Shown one piece after another: positions 16,335 to 24,390 of a DNA stretch of 41,386 bases. A program made the position numbers and the translations under genes. Positions within the stretch are counted from its first letter, which is position 1. Each line of letters opens with the position of its first letter. Under the pieces are notes generated by a model. That model searched no databases, was not told the DNA's origin, and saw only the letters and a program-made list of their open reading frames with translations. This stretch comes from B2-G16 sp964528085 (GTDB taxonomy: Bacteria; Bipolaricaulota; Bipolaricaulia; UBA7950; UBA9294): the NCBI GenBank assembly GCA_964528085.1, contig CAZGRE010000009.1:1-41386 (forward strand), written 5' to 3'.

Positions 16335-19300
16335 TTATCCCTGAGCGAGGGCCTTGTACTCCCGATAACGCTCGCGGCACTCCTCCTCCAGACGGGCGTG
16401 GAGCCTCTTCGCCTCCTCGGGGAAGGACTGATAGAGGCTGGCGTAGCGGACCTCGCCCATCAGGAACTCATGGAAATCACCCGTCGGCTCTTTAGAATCG
16501 AGCTGGAACGGGTTCTTCCCCTCCTCCTTCAGACGGGGATCGTACCGGTAGAGCGGCCAGTAGCCGACCTCGACGGCGAGGCGCTCCTCCGTTTGGGATT
16601 TCCCCATCCCCTTCTTCAACCCCTGATTGATGCACGGGGCGTAGGCGATGATGATGCTCGGTCCTGGATAGCTCTCCGCCTCCTGGAATGCCTTTAGACA
16701 CTGGTTCATGTTCGCCCCCATCGCGACGGAGGCGACGTAAACGTACCCGTAGCTCATCAACATCCGGCCGAGGTCCTTCTTCTTCGTCTTCTTCCCTGAG
16801 GCGGCGAACTTCGCCACCGACCCGGTCGGGGTCGCCTTGGAGGATTGCCCGCCGGTGTTCGAGTAGACCTCGGTGTCGAGGACGAGGACGTTGACGTCCT
16901 TGTTCATCGCCATGACGTGATCGAGCCCGCCGTAGCCGATGTCGTAAGCCCAGCCGTCCCCACCGATGATCCAGATCGACTTCTTGGTGAACAGGTCCCT
17001 CATCCCGAGGATTTCCTTGAGGAGAGGATCTTCTCCTCCCTCCTTCTCGAGGAGGGCGGCGATCCGATCACCCGCCTTCCGGGAGATCACAGGGTCGTCC
17101 ACCCCGCCGAGCCACTCGATCATCGCCCCCTTCAGCTCGGACGATACCTTCTCCTTCGCCTCGTCTATCAGCCGCGCGAGCCGGCCGCGGCGCGCCTCGA
17201 GGGCGAGCTTCATCCCGAACCCGTACTCGGCGTTGTCCTCGAACAGGGAATTGGCCCACGCCGGGCCGTGCCCGTCCCGGTTCTTGCAGTACGGGACGGC
17301 CGGGGCCGATCCACCGTAGATCGAGGAACAACCGGTCGCATTGGCGATCAGCATCCGCTCCCCGAACAGCTGGGTGGCGAGCTTGACGTACGGGGTCTCA
17401 CCGCACCCGGGACATGCGCCGGAGAACTCGAACAGGGGCCTTAAGAACTGGCTTCCGGTCACGGTGTTCGCGTTCACCCTCTCGGGATGACCGGGGAGGC
17501 GCTCGAAGAACCTCCAGTTGTCGGCCTGGGGATCGAGCTGGGACTCGATCGGCCTCAGAGTGAGTGCCTTCTCCCCCTTCATCCCAGGGCAGACGTCGAC
17601 GCAGTTCCCGCAACCGGTGCAGTCGAGGACGCTCACCTGAACGCGGAACCTGAGCCCCTCGAGCCCCTTCCCGCGCGCCGGGACGGTGACGAACCGATCC
17701 GGTGCATCGGTCAGCTCCTCCTCGGTGGCGAGGGCCGGCCGGATCGCGGCATGCGGGCAGACGAACGAGCAGAAGTTGCACTGGATGCAGACATCCGGAT
17801 TCCACTCCGGGACGTTGATCGCGATCCCGCGCTTTTCGTAGCGGCTCGTTGCGGTGGGGAACGTCCCGTCAGGACCGGTCCAATCGTACTTCCCAGCAAG
17901 CTTCGCGGAAAACGCGCTCACCGGGAGGCGATCCCCCTCTTGCAGCTCCATCGGCCGCATCACGGCAAGGACCCACTCCGGTACCTCCCGTTTGCCCTTC
18001 TCCTCATCTCCGCCGGCCTCCGCCCAGGATGCAGGGACCTTCACCTCGATCAGGTTATCGAGGGCGGCATCGACCGCAGCGTAGTTCATCTTCACGACCT
18101 CTTCGCCCTTCCGGCCGTAGGTCTTTTTGATCGCCTCCTTAAGCTTCTCGATCGCCTCGTCGACCGGGACGACCCCGGCGAGGTTGAAGAAGACGGTCTG
18201 CATGATCATGTTGATCCGCCCTCCGAGACCGACCTCGGAGGCGATCTTCACCGCGTCGATCGTGTAGAAGCGAAGCTTCTTCTGCGCGATCGTCCGCTTG
18301 AGGGAGGAAGGGAGGTTCCTCTCTAGCCCCTCACCGGTCCAGGGGCAGTTCAGGACGAAGATCCCTCCGTCCTTGATCCCGGCGAGGAGATCGTACTTGT
18401 GGACGAACGCCGGGTTGTGGCAGGCGATGTAATCGGCGTTCTTGACGAGGTACGGGGACTGGATCGGGGATTTTCCGAACCGCAGGTGGGACATCGTGAT
18501 CCCGCCCGACTTCTTCGCGTCGTAGGCGAAGTACCCTTGGGCGTACAGGTCGGTGTTGTCCCCGACGATCTTGATCGCGCTCTTGTTCGCCCCGACCGTC
18601 CCGTCCGAGCCGAGCCCCCAGAACTTGCATTGAATCGTCCCCTCGGGCGCGACGTCGATCTCCTCCCCGACCGGGAGGGAAGTATCGGTGACATCGTCCT
18701 CGATCCCGACGGTGAAGTGGTTCTTCGGGGAGTTTTGAGCGAGGTTGTCGAAGACGGCGCGGACCATCGCCGGGGTGAAGTCCTTCGAGCCGAGGCCGTA
18801 CCGACCCCCGACGATGAGGATCCCCTTCCCCATCTCCTTGAACGTGGTGGAGACGTCCTGGTAGAGCGGCTCTCCGAGCGCCCCCGGCTCCTTCGTCCGG
18901 TCGAGGACAGCGATCCTCGTCGCCGTCTCAGGGATGACCTCGAGGAAGTTCTCGACCGACCAGGGGCGATAGAGACGGACCTTGATCAGGCCGACCTTCT
19001 CCCCGTGCCGATTCAGGTAGTTGACGCTCTCCTCGATCACATCGCAGGAAGACCCCATGGCGACTATCACGCGCTCGGCGTCAGGGGCCCCGACGTAGTC
19101 GAAGAGCCGATACTGCCTCCCCGTCAGCTCGCCGACCTCCCGCATCGTCTCGGCGACGATCGCCGGGGCCTGAAGGTAGAAGGGGTTCGCCGCCTCGCGC
19201 CCCTGGAAGTATATGTCCGGGTTCTGCGCCGTCCCGCGGAGGTGCGGGTGCTCCGGGTTCATCGCCCGCCGGCGGAACGCCTCGATCTCCTCCCACGGGG

Positions 19301-19886
19301 CGAGCTTCGCCATCTCCTCGTAGGGGATCACATCGACCTTCTGAATCTCATGCGAGGTACGGAACCCATCGAAGAAGTGGAGAAACGGGACCTTCGCCTT
19401 CAGCGCCGCCAGGTGGGCGACGAGCCCGAGGTCGATCACCTCCTGCACCGAGGCGGAGGCGAGGAGGGCGAACCCGGTCTGGCGGGTCGCCATCACGTCG
19501 GAGTGATCCCCGAAGATCGAAAGGGCGTGCGCCGCGACGGCGCGGGCCGAGACGTGGAAGACGCCGGGGAGGAGCTCCCCGGCGATCTTGTACATGTTCG
19601 GGATCATCAATAACAGCCCTTGCGAAGCGGTGAACGTCGTGGTGAGGGCTCCTGCCACGAGTGAGCCGTGTACAGCGCCGGCGGCACCGGATTCGGCCTG
19701 CATCTCGGTCACCCGGAGCGTCTGGCCGAAGATGTTCTTCCGCCCGTGCGCCGCCCATGAATCGGCGATCTCCCCCATCGGCGAGCTCGGGGTGATCGGA
19801 TAGATCGCCGCGACATCGCTCATCGCATAGGCGACGTGCGCCGCCGCCGTGTTCCCATCGATCGTCATCATCCTCTTCTCCGCCAT
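16335..19886 (-). CDS. nifJ: Pyruvate:ferredoxin (flavodoxin) oxidoreductase, single chain
   Basis: This 1183-residue protein has the full single-chain PFOR domain order. An N-terminal pyruvate-binding domain (MAEKRMMTIDGNTAAAHVAY, PITPSSPMGE) comes first. Domain II, the gamma/EKR region and a 2x[4Fe-4S] ferredoxin domain (CIQCNFCSFVCP and CTGCGNCVDVCP) follow. Last is the thiamine-diphosphate domain with CPGCGETPY, GCSSIYGG and GDGWAYDIGYGG. It oxidises pyruvate and CoA to acetyl-CoA, CO2 and reduced ferredoxin; in acetogens it can also run in reverse. Oxygen-sensitive PFOR as a main-line enzyme indicates an anaerobe. The start is ATG 19886 behind GAGGAGG. It is apparently monocistronic, with its own promoter (19936-19964) and terminator hairpin. 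Confidence 0.97.
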   Translation of the reverse strand: MAEKRMMTIDGNTAAAHVAYAMSDVAAIYPITPSSPMGEIADSWAAHGRKNIFGQTLRVTEMQAESGAAGAVHGSLVAGALTTTFTASQGLLLMIPNMYKIAGELLPGVFHVSARAVAAHALSIFGDHSDVMATRQTGFALLASASVQEVIDLGLVAHLAALKAKVPFLHFFDGFRTSHEIQKVDVIPYEEMAKLAPWEEIEAFRRRAMNPEHPHLRGTAQNPDIYFQGREAANPFYLQAPAIVAETMREVGELTGRQYRLFDYVGAPDAERVIVAMGSSCDVIEESVNYLNRHGEKVGLIKVRLYRPWSVENFLEVIPETATRIAVLDRTKEPGALGEPLYQDVSTTFKEMGKGILIVGGRYGLGSKDFTPAMVRAVFDNLAQNSPKNHFTVGIEDDVTDTSLPVGEEIDVAPEGTIQCKFWGLGSDGTVGANKSAIKIVGDNTDLYAQGYFAYDAKKSGGITMSHLRFGKSPIQSPYLVKNADYIACHNPAFVHKYDLLAGIKDGGIFVLNCPWTGEGLERNLPSSLKRTIAQKKLRFYTIDAVKIASEVGLGGRINMIMQTVFFNLAGVVPVDEAIEKLKEAIKKTYGRKGEEVVKMNYAAVDAALDNLIEVKVPASWAEAGGDEEKGKREVPEWVLAVMRPMELQEGDRLPVSAFSAKLAGKYDWTGPDGTFPTATSRYEKRGIAINVPEWNPDVCIQCNFCSFVCPHAAIRPALATEEELTDAPDRFVTVPARGKGLEGLRFRVQVSVLDCTGCGNCVDVCPGMKGEKALTLRPIESQLDPQADNWRFFERLPGHPERVNANTVTGSQFLRPLFEFSGACPGCGETPYVKLATQLFGERMLIANATGCSSIYGGSAPAVPYCKNRDGHGPAWANSLFEDNAEYGFGMKLALEARRGRLARLIDEAKEKVSSELKGAMIEWLGGVDDPVISRKAGDRIAALLEKEGGEDPLLKEILGMRDLFTKKSIWIIGGDGWAYDIGYGGLDHVMAMNKDVNVLVLDTEVYSNTGGQSSKATPTGSVAKFAASGKKTKKKDLGRMLMSYGYVYVASVAMGANMNQCLKAFQEAESYPGPSIIIAYAPCINQGLKKGMGKSQTEERLAVEVGYWPLYRYDPRLKEEGKNPFQLDSKEPTGDFHEFLMGEVRYASLYQSFPEEAKRLHARLEEECRERYREYKALAQG

Positions 19887-19935
19887 ATCGTTCCTCCTCG
19901 GCGCAAACAGCGTAGCTGGTCAGTTTGGATGAGTG

Positions 19936-19964
19936 ATTGTAGCGACCCATTCTACAAGGTACAA
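19936..19964 (-). promoter_or_regulatory. Promoter of the PFOR gene
   Basis: On the minus strand there is TTGTAC (19959-19964), 17-bp spacer and TACAAT (19936-19941). The leader to ATG 19886 is about 43 bases and includes GAGGAGG. In the rest of 19887-20040 I could not identify a convincing promoter for the peptide gene at 20054. Confidence 0.65.
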
Positions 19965-20053
19965 CGGGAGAAGGGGGCTTACCCGGCCGTCTAGCTTCGC
20001 CCGATCCCAGGAATAATCCTTTTGCCTACTCATTTTGTTAAGGAGGTCGTGGG

Positions 20054-20284
20054 ATGAAACGCTGGATCGCGCTGTTAGTCGTTGTGGCCCTCGTTGTAGT
20101 GACCGGGGTCTCGCTCCTCGCCGATCCGATCCACGTGGGGGGAGGGCCAAGAACCACCTGCTCGCCGATCCATGTGGGGGGAGGGCCGAGGGCACTCTCC
20201 GATCCGATCCACGTCGGTGGTGGACCGATTGTCCTCTCATCTCCGATTCACGTCGGTGGGGGACCACAGATTATCGGGGACTGA
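20054..20284 (+). CDS. Small secreted protein of four PIHVGGGP repeats
   Basis: I do not recognise this 76-residue protein. Residues 1-23 are a clear Sec signal (MKRW, then a hydrophobic run ending SLLA). The remainder is four tandem 13-residue units, each [D/S]-PIHVGGGP followed by four variable residues (units start at D24, S37, D50, S63). The mature 53-residue peptide would have four histidines, one cysteine (C36) and a Gly-Gly-Gly turn in every unit. The initiation signal is excellent: AAGGAGGT directly complements the 16S 3' end, with 7-base spacing. A strong terminator follows, so it is a separate, probably well-expressed gene. The units differ mostly at synonymous positions in the core, so the peptide itself is under selection. 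No maturation enzyme is adjacent. Confidence 0.85.
   Translation: MKRWIALLVVVALVVVTGVSLLADPIHVGGGPRTTCSPIHVGGGPRALSDPIHVGGGPIVLSSPIHVGGGPQIIGD
20123..20278 (+). repeat. Four 39-bp in-frame tandem repeats
   Basis: Four consecutive 39-bp units encode the PIHVGGGP repeats. The eight core codons encode identical residues in all units but differ at third positions (for example CAC/CAT for His, GTG/GTC for Val, GGG/GGT/GGA for Gly). Units 1 and 2 are closest to each other, and so are units 3 and 4, suggesting two rounds of duplication. Confidence 0.9.
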
Positions 20285-20336
20285 ATCGACATAAACGGAG
20301 TCTCGTTGCAGTAAGTCAACCGATTGAGCATCGGCT

Positions 20337-20380
20337 AAGGGAAGGGCGGGTTCGTCGCCTGTCCTTCCCTTCTTTTTTTT
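20337..20380 (+). terminator. Rho-independent terminator after the repeat-peptide gene
   Basis: AAGGGAAGGGCGGG (20337-20350), loop TTCGTCG, CCTGTCCTTCCCTT (20358-20371) gives a 14-bp stem with two G-U pairs, followed by C and eight T. This is the only textbook U-tract terminator I found in the window. The 20285-20336 segment before it is a short 3' untranslated region with no gene. Confidence 0.92.
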
Positions 20381-20383
20381 CGC

Positions 20384-20414
20384 TTGCCTTCCCGTCGCCC
20401 CTTTTAGGTACAAT
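20384..20414 (+). promoter_or_regulatory. Probable promoter of the cupin-HD-GYP gene
   Basis: TTGCCT (20384-20389) and TACAAT (20409-20414), spaced by 19 bp, lie after the peptide terminator and 46 bp before the GTG at 20461. The long spacer makes this moderate evidence. Confidence 0.45.
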
Positions 20415-20460
20415 CGGCTAACCGGAGGCGGATGTAGAGCGGTTCACTCAGGAGGGAATC

Positions 20461-21369
20461 GTGGTCGAAGGGATGAAGATCGGGCGGGCGAGGGAGCGAA
20501 AAGCGGAATCGGGGAAGGGATCAACCGCCCTCGAGCTCCTCGCCCAGCACGGACCGGTCGAGGTGACGCGCTACCGGATCGCAGCCGGGAAGCACTTCTA
20601 CCTCGATGCCCAGGACGAGTGGGCCGGATTCGAGTTCATCTATGTACTCGAGGGGAGGCTGGTCCTGACCGACGGGGAAGAGCAAACACACCTCTCTGCC
20701 GGCGATTACTTCTACCACACCGGCCTTCCGAAGCGCGCATACTTCCAGGTAGAAGAAGACGCCGACCTCCTCACGGTCTCCTCACCGCCGAGCTATCACC
20801 TGATCCGAAAGGAGATCCAATCCCTGATGGCCCTCGCCCGCTCGGTCGAGGAGAAGGACCCAGCGACCGAAGGGCACTGCAAGCGACTCGAGCGGTTGGC
20901 GGTCGCCACCGGCGAGCGGCTCGGCCTTTCCGGGCAGCGGCTGATCGACCTCTCATACGCTGCATATCTCCACGACGTCGGGAAGGTGAAGGTCCCGGAC
21001 CGGATCCTGAACAAGGCCGAACCGCTCACCGAAGCGGAATGGGTGGAGATGCACCGTCACCCCGAGTACGGGGAGGAGATGCTGAGTGAGAAGGAGTTCC
21101 TCCGTGCTGCAGCGAGGATCGTCCGCGCCCACCACGAACGTTACGATGGGAGAGGGTACCCCGACGGCCTGAAAGGCGACGAGATCCCGCTCGAGGCGCG
21201 GATCATCGCCGTGGTCGACACCTACGACGCGATCACCTCCGAACGGCCGTACCAGCCCGCCCTGGCGAAGAAGGAGGCGCTCGACGAGCTGAGGCGAGGA
21301 GCCGGGACGCAGTTCGACGAACGCGTTGTGAAAGCGTTCATCGGCTTGATACGGAACGCGGATGAATAA
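20461..21369 (+). CDS. Cupin-sensor HD-GYP domain phosphodiesterase
   Basis: The 302-residue protein joins an N-terminal cupin-like beta-barrel (about 40-110: FIYVLEGRLVLTDGEEQ and LSAGDYFYHTGLPKR) to a C-terminal HD-GYP domain. The latter has H171-D172 (HDVGK), MHRHPEYG (197-204), HHERYDGRGYPDG (224-236) and DTYDAITSERPY (253-264). All metal-binding residues of active HD-GYP c-di-GMP phosphodiesterases are visible. The cupin likely senses a small ligand and sets hydrolysis of cyclic di-GMP. The protein is cytoplasmic, with no membrane segment of its own. The start is GTG 20461 behind GGAGGG. Its end overlaps a small membrane-protein gene (21362). Confidence 0.88.
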   Translation: MVEGMKIGRARERKAESGKGSTALELLAQHGPVEVTRYRIAAGKHFYLDAQDEWAGFEFIYVLEGRLVLTDGEEQTHLSAGDYFYHTGLPKRAYFQVEEDADLLTVSSPPSYHLIRKEIQSLMALARSVEEKDPATEGHCKRLERLAVATGERLGLSGQRLIDLSYAAYLHDVGKVKVPDRILNKAEPLTEAEWVEMHRHPEYGEEMLSEKEFLRAAARIVRAHHERYDGRGYPDGLKGDEIPLEARIIAVVDTYDAITSERPYQPALAKKEALDELRRGAGTQFDERVVKAFIGLIRNADE

Positions 21370-21535
21370 GCTTACAAGATCCCGGTTCCGGCATCTTCTC
21401 TTCCTCCTCCCGCTCGGCGCCGGAATCGGCCTCCTGATCGGCCTCATCTTCGGCGATCTTAAATTCAGCGTCCTCGTCGGAACCGGATTCGGGACCGCCT
21501 ACGCCCTCCTCCTCACAATCCGAAATCCGGGATAG
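21362..21535 (+). CDS. Small two-helix membrane protein (57 aa)
   Basis: A 57-codon frame starts at ATG 21362, inside the last codons of the HD-GYP gene (8-bp overlap), and ends at TAG 21535. The product has a basic N-terminus (NKLTRSRFRH) and two hydrophobic helices (about residues 11-30 and 35-52) separated by GDLK. It resembles small AtpI/AtpZ-like hairpin membrane proteins in general shape only. Overlap with the upstream gene implies translational coupling, so it may tether or modulate the phosphodiesterase. It ends 3 bp from the convergent cDPG-synthase gene. Confidence 0.6.
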   Translation: MNKLTRSRFRHLLFLLPLGAGIGLLIGLIFGDLKFSVLVGTGFGTAYALLLTIRNPG

Positions 21536-21538
21536 CCC

Positions 21539-22858
21539 TCAGAGGGACGGCATCCTCTGCTCGATCACCCGTTTCAGGTTCGGGAGGCCTATCTCCTGAA
21601 GCTCATAGCGGACCCGCGTCGTCGGAACCTTGAACCGGACCAAGCGGGTGAGGTCGATCGGGGTACCGATCACGACCGCATCGCATTCGACCCGGTCGAT
21701 CGTCTCCTGCAGATCGTCGATCTGCTCATCCCCGTATCCCATCGCCGGGAGGAGCTTCCCGATCTTCGGGTACTTCACGTACGTCGCGGCGATCGAGGCG
21801 ACGGTGTACGGCCGCGGATCGACGAGCTGGCTCGCGCCGAAGCGGTTGGCGGCGATCACACCGGCTCCGTACTCCATCCCGCCGTGCGTCAACGTCGGGC
21901 CGTCCTCAATCACCAACACGCGCTTCCCACGGATGATCGAAGGATCGTCAACCTGGATGGGGGAGGCCGCTTCGATGATCGTCGCGGACGGATTCATCCC
22001 AGCGACGTTCTGACGAACGAAATTGACGTCGTCGAGTGAAGCGGTATCGACCTTATTGATCACTATCACATCAGCGGTGCGGACGTTCACCCCGCTCGGG
22101 TAGTAGAGGAGCTCGTGACCGGCGCGGTGAGGATCGACGACCACGATGGAGAGATCGGCCCTGTAGAACGAGAAATCGTTGTTTCCCCCATCCCAGACGA
22201 CAACGTCCGCCTCCGCCTCGGCCCGCCGGAGGATCTTCTCGTAATCGACACCTGCGTAGACGATCGTCCCGTTGTCGATGTGCGGCTCGTACTCTTCCCT
22301 CTCTTCGATCGTGCACTTCTCCCTATCGAGATCCTCGTAGCTGGCGAACCGTTGCACCTCCTGCTTCACGAGGTCGCCGTACGGCATCGGATGGCGGATG
22401 ACGGCGATCTTCTTCCCTTTCTTCTTGAGGATCTCGCAGACGCGCCTCGTCGTCTGGCTCTTCCCCGAACCGGTGCGCACCGCGGTGACCGAGATGAGCG
22501 GCTTCTCCGGGATCACCATCGTCGAGGAAGGGCCGAGGAGCATGAAGTCGGCCCCGGCGGCGTTGACGATCGCTGAGCGCTCCATCACGTACTGATTCGA
22601 CACATCACTATAGCTGAAGACAACGATATCGATCTTCTCTTCCTCTATTATCTTAGGGAGATCATCCTCGGCGCGGATCGGGATCCCCTCCGGATAGAGC
22701 CCTCCCGCCAGCTCGGGAGGATAGGTACGATTCTCGATATCCGGGATCTGGGTGGCGGTGAACGCCACCACCTCATAGTCCGGGTTATCGCGGAAATAGA
22801 CGTTGAAGTTATGGAAGTCGCGACCGGCGGCCCCCATGATGACGACGCGTCTCTTCAT
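21539..22858 (-). CDS. Cyclic 2,3-diphosphoglycerate synthase family GTPase-like protein
   Basis: The 439-residue protein matches the COG2403/cyclic-2,3-diphosphoglycerate synthetase family. It has a Rossmann-like N-terminal part (RRVVIMGAAGRDFHNFN) and a P-loop TAVRTGSGKSQTT (125-137). WDGGNNDF, an NKVD guanine-type motif and GPTLTHGGM follow. In methanogens the enzyme makes cyclic 2,3-diphosphoglycerate, a thermoprotectant and phosphate store, from 2,3-bisphosphoglycerate and ATP. Bacterial homologues are common in anaerobes but largely uncharacterised, so the substrate here is uncertain. The start is ATG 22858 behind GGGGG-ACGAGATA. It shares an upstream region with the phosphatidyltransferase gene. 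Confidence 0.8.
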   Translation of the reverse strand: MKRRVVIMGAAGRDFHNFNVYFRDNPDYEVVAFTATQIPDIENRTYPPELAGGLYPEGIPIRAEDDLPKIIEEEKIDIVVFSYSDVSNQYVMERSAIVNAAGADFMLLGPSSTMVIPEKPLISVTAVRTGSGKSQTTRRVCEILKKKGKKIAVIRHPMPYGDLVKQEVQRFASYEDLDREKCTIEEREEYEPHIDNGTIVYAGVDYEKILRRAEAEADVVVWDGGNNDFSFYRADLSIVVVDPHRAGHELLYYPSGVNVRTADVIVINKVDTASLDDVNFVRQNVAGMNPSATIIEAASPIQVDDPSIIRGKRVLVIEDGPTLTHGGMEYGAGVIAANRFGASQLVDPRPYTVASIAATYVKYPKIGKLLPAMGYGDEQIDDLQETIDRVECDAVVIGTPIDLTRLVRFKVPTTRVRYELQEIGLPNLKRVIEQRMPSL

Positions 22859-22889
22859 TATCTCGTCCCCCTTTCGGATAGCTCGCAGG

Positions 22890-22895
22890 TATACT
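22890..22895 (+). promoter_or_regulatory. -10-like TATACT between divergent genes
   Basis: TATACT (22890-22895) lies in the gap between the cDPG-synthase homologue and the phosphatidyltransferase. On the other strand the same bases read AGTATA/TAGTAT and may serve the divergent gene. No good -35 box was found for either, so this is weak. Confidence 0.3.
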
Positions 22896-22959
22896 ACCCG
22901 ACGGGGTTACGAACCTCCAGAGCTTGTCCGAAAGCGGCGCCTCCCATATGCTCTTTTTT

Positions 22960-23472
22960 ATGTCGCTCGCCAATTGGATAACGATCGCCCGGGGGCTTCT
23001 CATCGCCCCGATCCTCATTTCCCTTTTCTCCGGAAATCGAATGTTGGCGCTCGGGCTCTTCCTGATCGCCTGCGCCGGCGACGTCCTTGACGGGATGGTC
23101 GCCCGCGCCCGGAAGGAGGTGACGACGTGGGGGAAGGTCCTCGACCCGACGGTCGACAAGGCGGTCTACGTCTCGGTCCTCTCGGCGCTCACCGTTAGCG
23201 GCGACCTATCGATCCTCCTCCTCCTCCTCTTCCTCATCCCCCAGATCGCGCTCGGGATCGGCGCACTCGTCCTTCGCATCCACGCCCACAGGGTCCAGGG
23301 GGCGCGGATCCTGGGGAAGGCCGCCTCCGCCCTGACGTTCGCTTCGATCCTCTTCCTCATCGCCGACTGGCCGGGGAAGGGACCGCTCCTCTACGGGACG
23401 ATCGCTGCCACGTACATCGCCGGGATCGACTATCTCCTCGCCGCCCGCTCCGGCCATGTGACCTCATCGTAA
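22960..23472 (+). CDS. CDP-alcohol phosphatidyltransferase (PgsA-like)
   Basis: The 170-residue multi-helix membrane protein carries the complete family motif DGx2ARx8Gx3Dx3D (D44-G45, A48-R49, G58, D62, D66). The type of alcohol transferred (glycerol-phosphate, inositol or other) cannot be told, but PgsA-like phosphatidylglycerophosphate synthase is the usual assignment. About five hydrophobic helices are visible. I prefer ATG 22960, because MSLANWITIARGLL resembles the normal PgsA N-terminus; in-frame TTG 22924 and ATG 22948 are alternatives, and none has a good ribosome-binding site. The 3' end overlaps the convergent rluD gene by 43 bp. Confidence 0.85.
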   Translation: MSLANWITIARGLLIAPILISLFSGNRMLALGLFLIACAGDVLDGMVARARKEVTTWGKVLDPTVDKAVYVSVLSALTVSGDLSILLLLLFLIPQIALGIGALVLRIHAHRVQGARILGKAASALTFASILFLIADWPGKGPLLYGTIAATYIAGIDYLLAARSGHVTSS

Positions 23473-24344
23473 GGGAAGTCCGGGAATTCAGGAGGGACCG
23501 GGGCCTCGAACCGAACGTCAGCCCCACTCCCCGGATGCTCGAATACGATCCGCCAGGCATGGAGGAAGAGGCGTCCCCCCGGTCGACCACCGTAGACCCG
23601 GTCGCCGACGACCGGATGAGCGATGTAGCTCAGGTGGACGCGGATCTGGTGCGTACGCCCGGTTATCGGGCTGGCGAGGATGAGAGTCTCCTCCGGATAG
23701 CGGGCGAGGACGGAAAACTCGGTCTGGGCCGGCCGGCCGTGCGGTTCGACGGCCATCCGGCTCGGCCGCGCCGGATCCCGTCCGATCGGTGCCTCGATCC
23801 TCCCCTCATCCTCAGCGAAGCTCCCTGCGACGAGGGCGATGTAGGACTTGCTCACCCTCCGCGCGGCGAATTGAGCCTTGAGGGAGGCGAGCGCCGAATC
23901 GGTCTTCGCCACGACGATGATCCCGCTCGTCTCCTTGTCGAGGCGGTGCACGATCCCCGGCCGGACCGGATCGCCGCTGTCGGGAAGATCGCGCTCCACG
24001 AGGAGGCCCTCCACGAGCGTCGTCTCGTTCCTCCCTGCGCCAGGGTGAACGACCAACCCCGCCCTCTTGTTCACGACGATGATCTCCTCGTCCTCGAATA
24101 GGATCTCGAGGGAGATCGGCCGCGGGGCCAGAGCCGGCTCCTCCGGTACCTCCCAGATCAGCCTCTCCCCCCCGCGAAGGCGATGGGCCGGCTGCTCGAC
24201 CGGGACGCCGGCCAGGGATACGCGGCCGGCGCGGATCTGACGTTGGATCTCGCTCCGGGAGATGTCCGGCCTGACCGTCCTTAGAAATCGGTCGAGCCGC
24301 TCCCCCCGCCGTTCTGAATCGACGGTGATCTCGATCCTTTCCAA
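23430..24344 (-). CDS. rluD: RluD-type 23S rRNA pseudouridine synthase
   Basis: The 304-residue protein has an N-terminal S4 domain (about 14-70, RLDRFLRTVRPDISRSEIQ) and an RsuA/RluA catalytic domain with HRLDKETSG (133-141, catalytic D136). GRTHQIRVHL follows downstream. Family members isomerise uridines in helix 69 of 23S rRNA. The start is TTG 24344 with AGGAGGG five bases upstream. Its 3' end overlaps the phosphatidyltransferase gene on the other strand by 43 bp. Its upstream region overlaps the -35 side of the divergent nusA promoter, whose -10 region (GTATAATAC, reading GTATTATAC on this strand) is nearly symmetric. Confidence 0.92.
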   Translation of the reverse strand: MERIEITVDSERRGERLDRFLRTVRPDISRSEIQRQIRAGRVSLAGVPVEQPAHRLRGGERLIWEVPEEPALAPRPISLEILFEDEEIIVVNKRAGLVVHPGAGRNETTLVEGLLVERDLPDSGDPVRPGIVHRLDKETSGIIVVAKTDSALASLKAQFAARRVSKSYIALVAGSFAEDEGRIEAPIGRDPARPSRMAVEPHGRPAQTEFSVLARYPEETLILASPITGRTHQIRVHLSYIAHPVVGDRVYGGRPGGRLFLHAWRIVFEHPGSGADVRFEAPVPPEFPDFPYDEVTWPERAARR

Positions 24345-24355
24345 TGACCCTCCTA

Positions 24356-24384
24356 TTGTTCTGCCCGTTTGACTCCCGTATAAT
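24356..24384 (+). promoter_or_regulatory. Promoter of the nusA transcription unit
   Basis: TTGTTC (24356-24361), a 17-bp spacer and a perfect TATAAT (24379-24384) predict a transcript start near 24391, about 131 bases before the nusA ATG. Confidence 0.7.
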
Positions 24385-24390
24385 ACAAAG

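Noticed and set aside
18399..19613. Long open frames on the strand opposite PFOR, and similar long antisense frames elsewhere
   Set aside because: These are shadows of real genes in GC-rich sequence, with Arg/Pro/Gly-rich translations and no start signals or recognisable domains.
20123..20278. CRISPR-like or intergenic repeat array
   Set aside because: The repeats are contiguous 39-bp units in one reading frame without spacers, so they are coding repeats.
20035..20421. Alternative frame through the repeat-peptide gene giving an Arg-rich repeat protein
   Set aside because: The frame has no signal peptide, runs through the terminator, and only the PIHVGGGP frame shows synonymous divergence and a correctly spaced ribosome-binding site.
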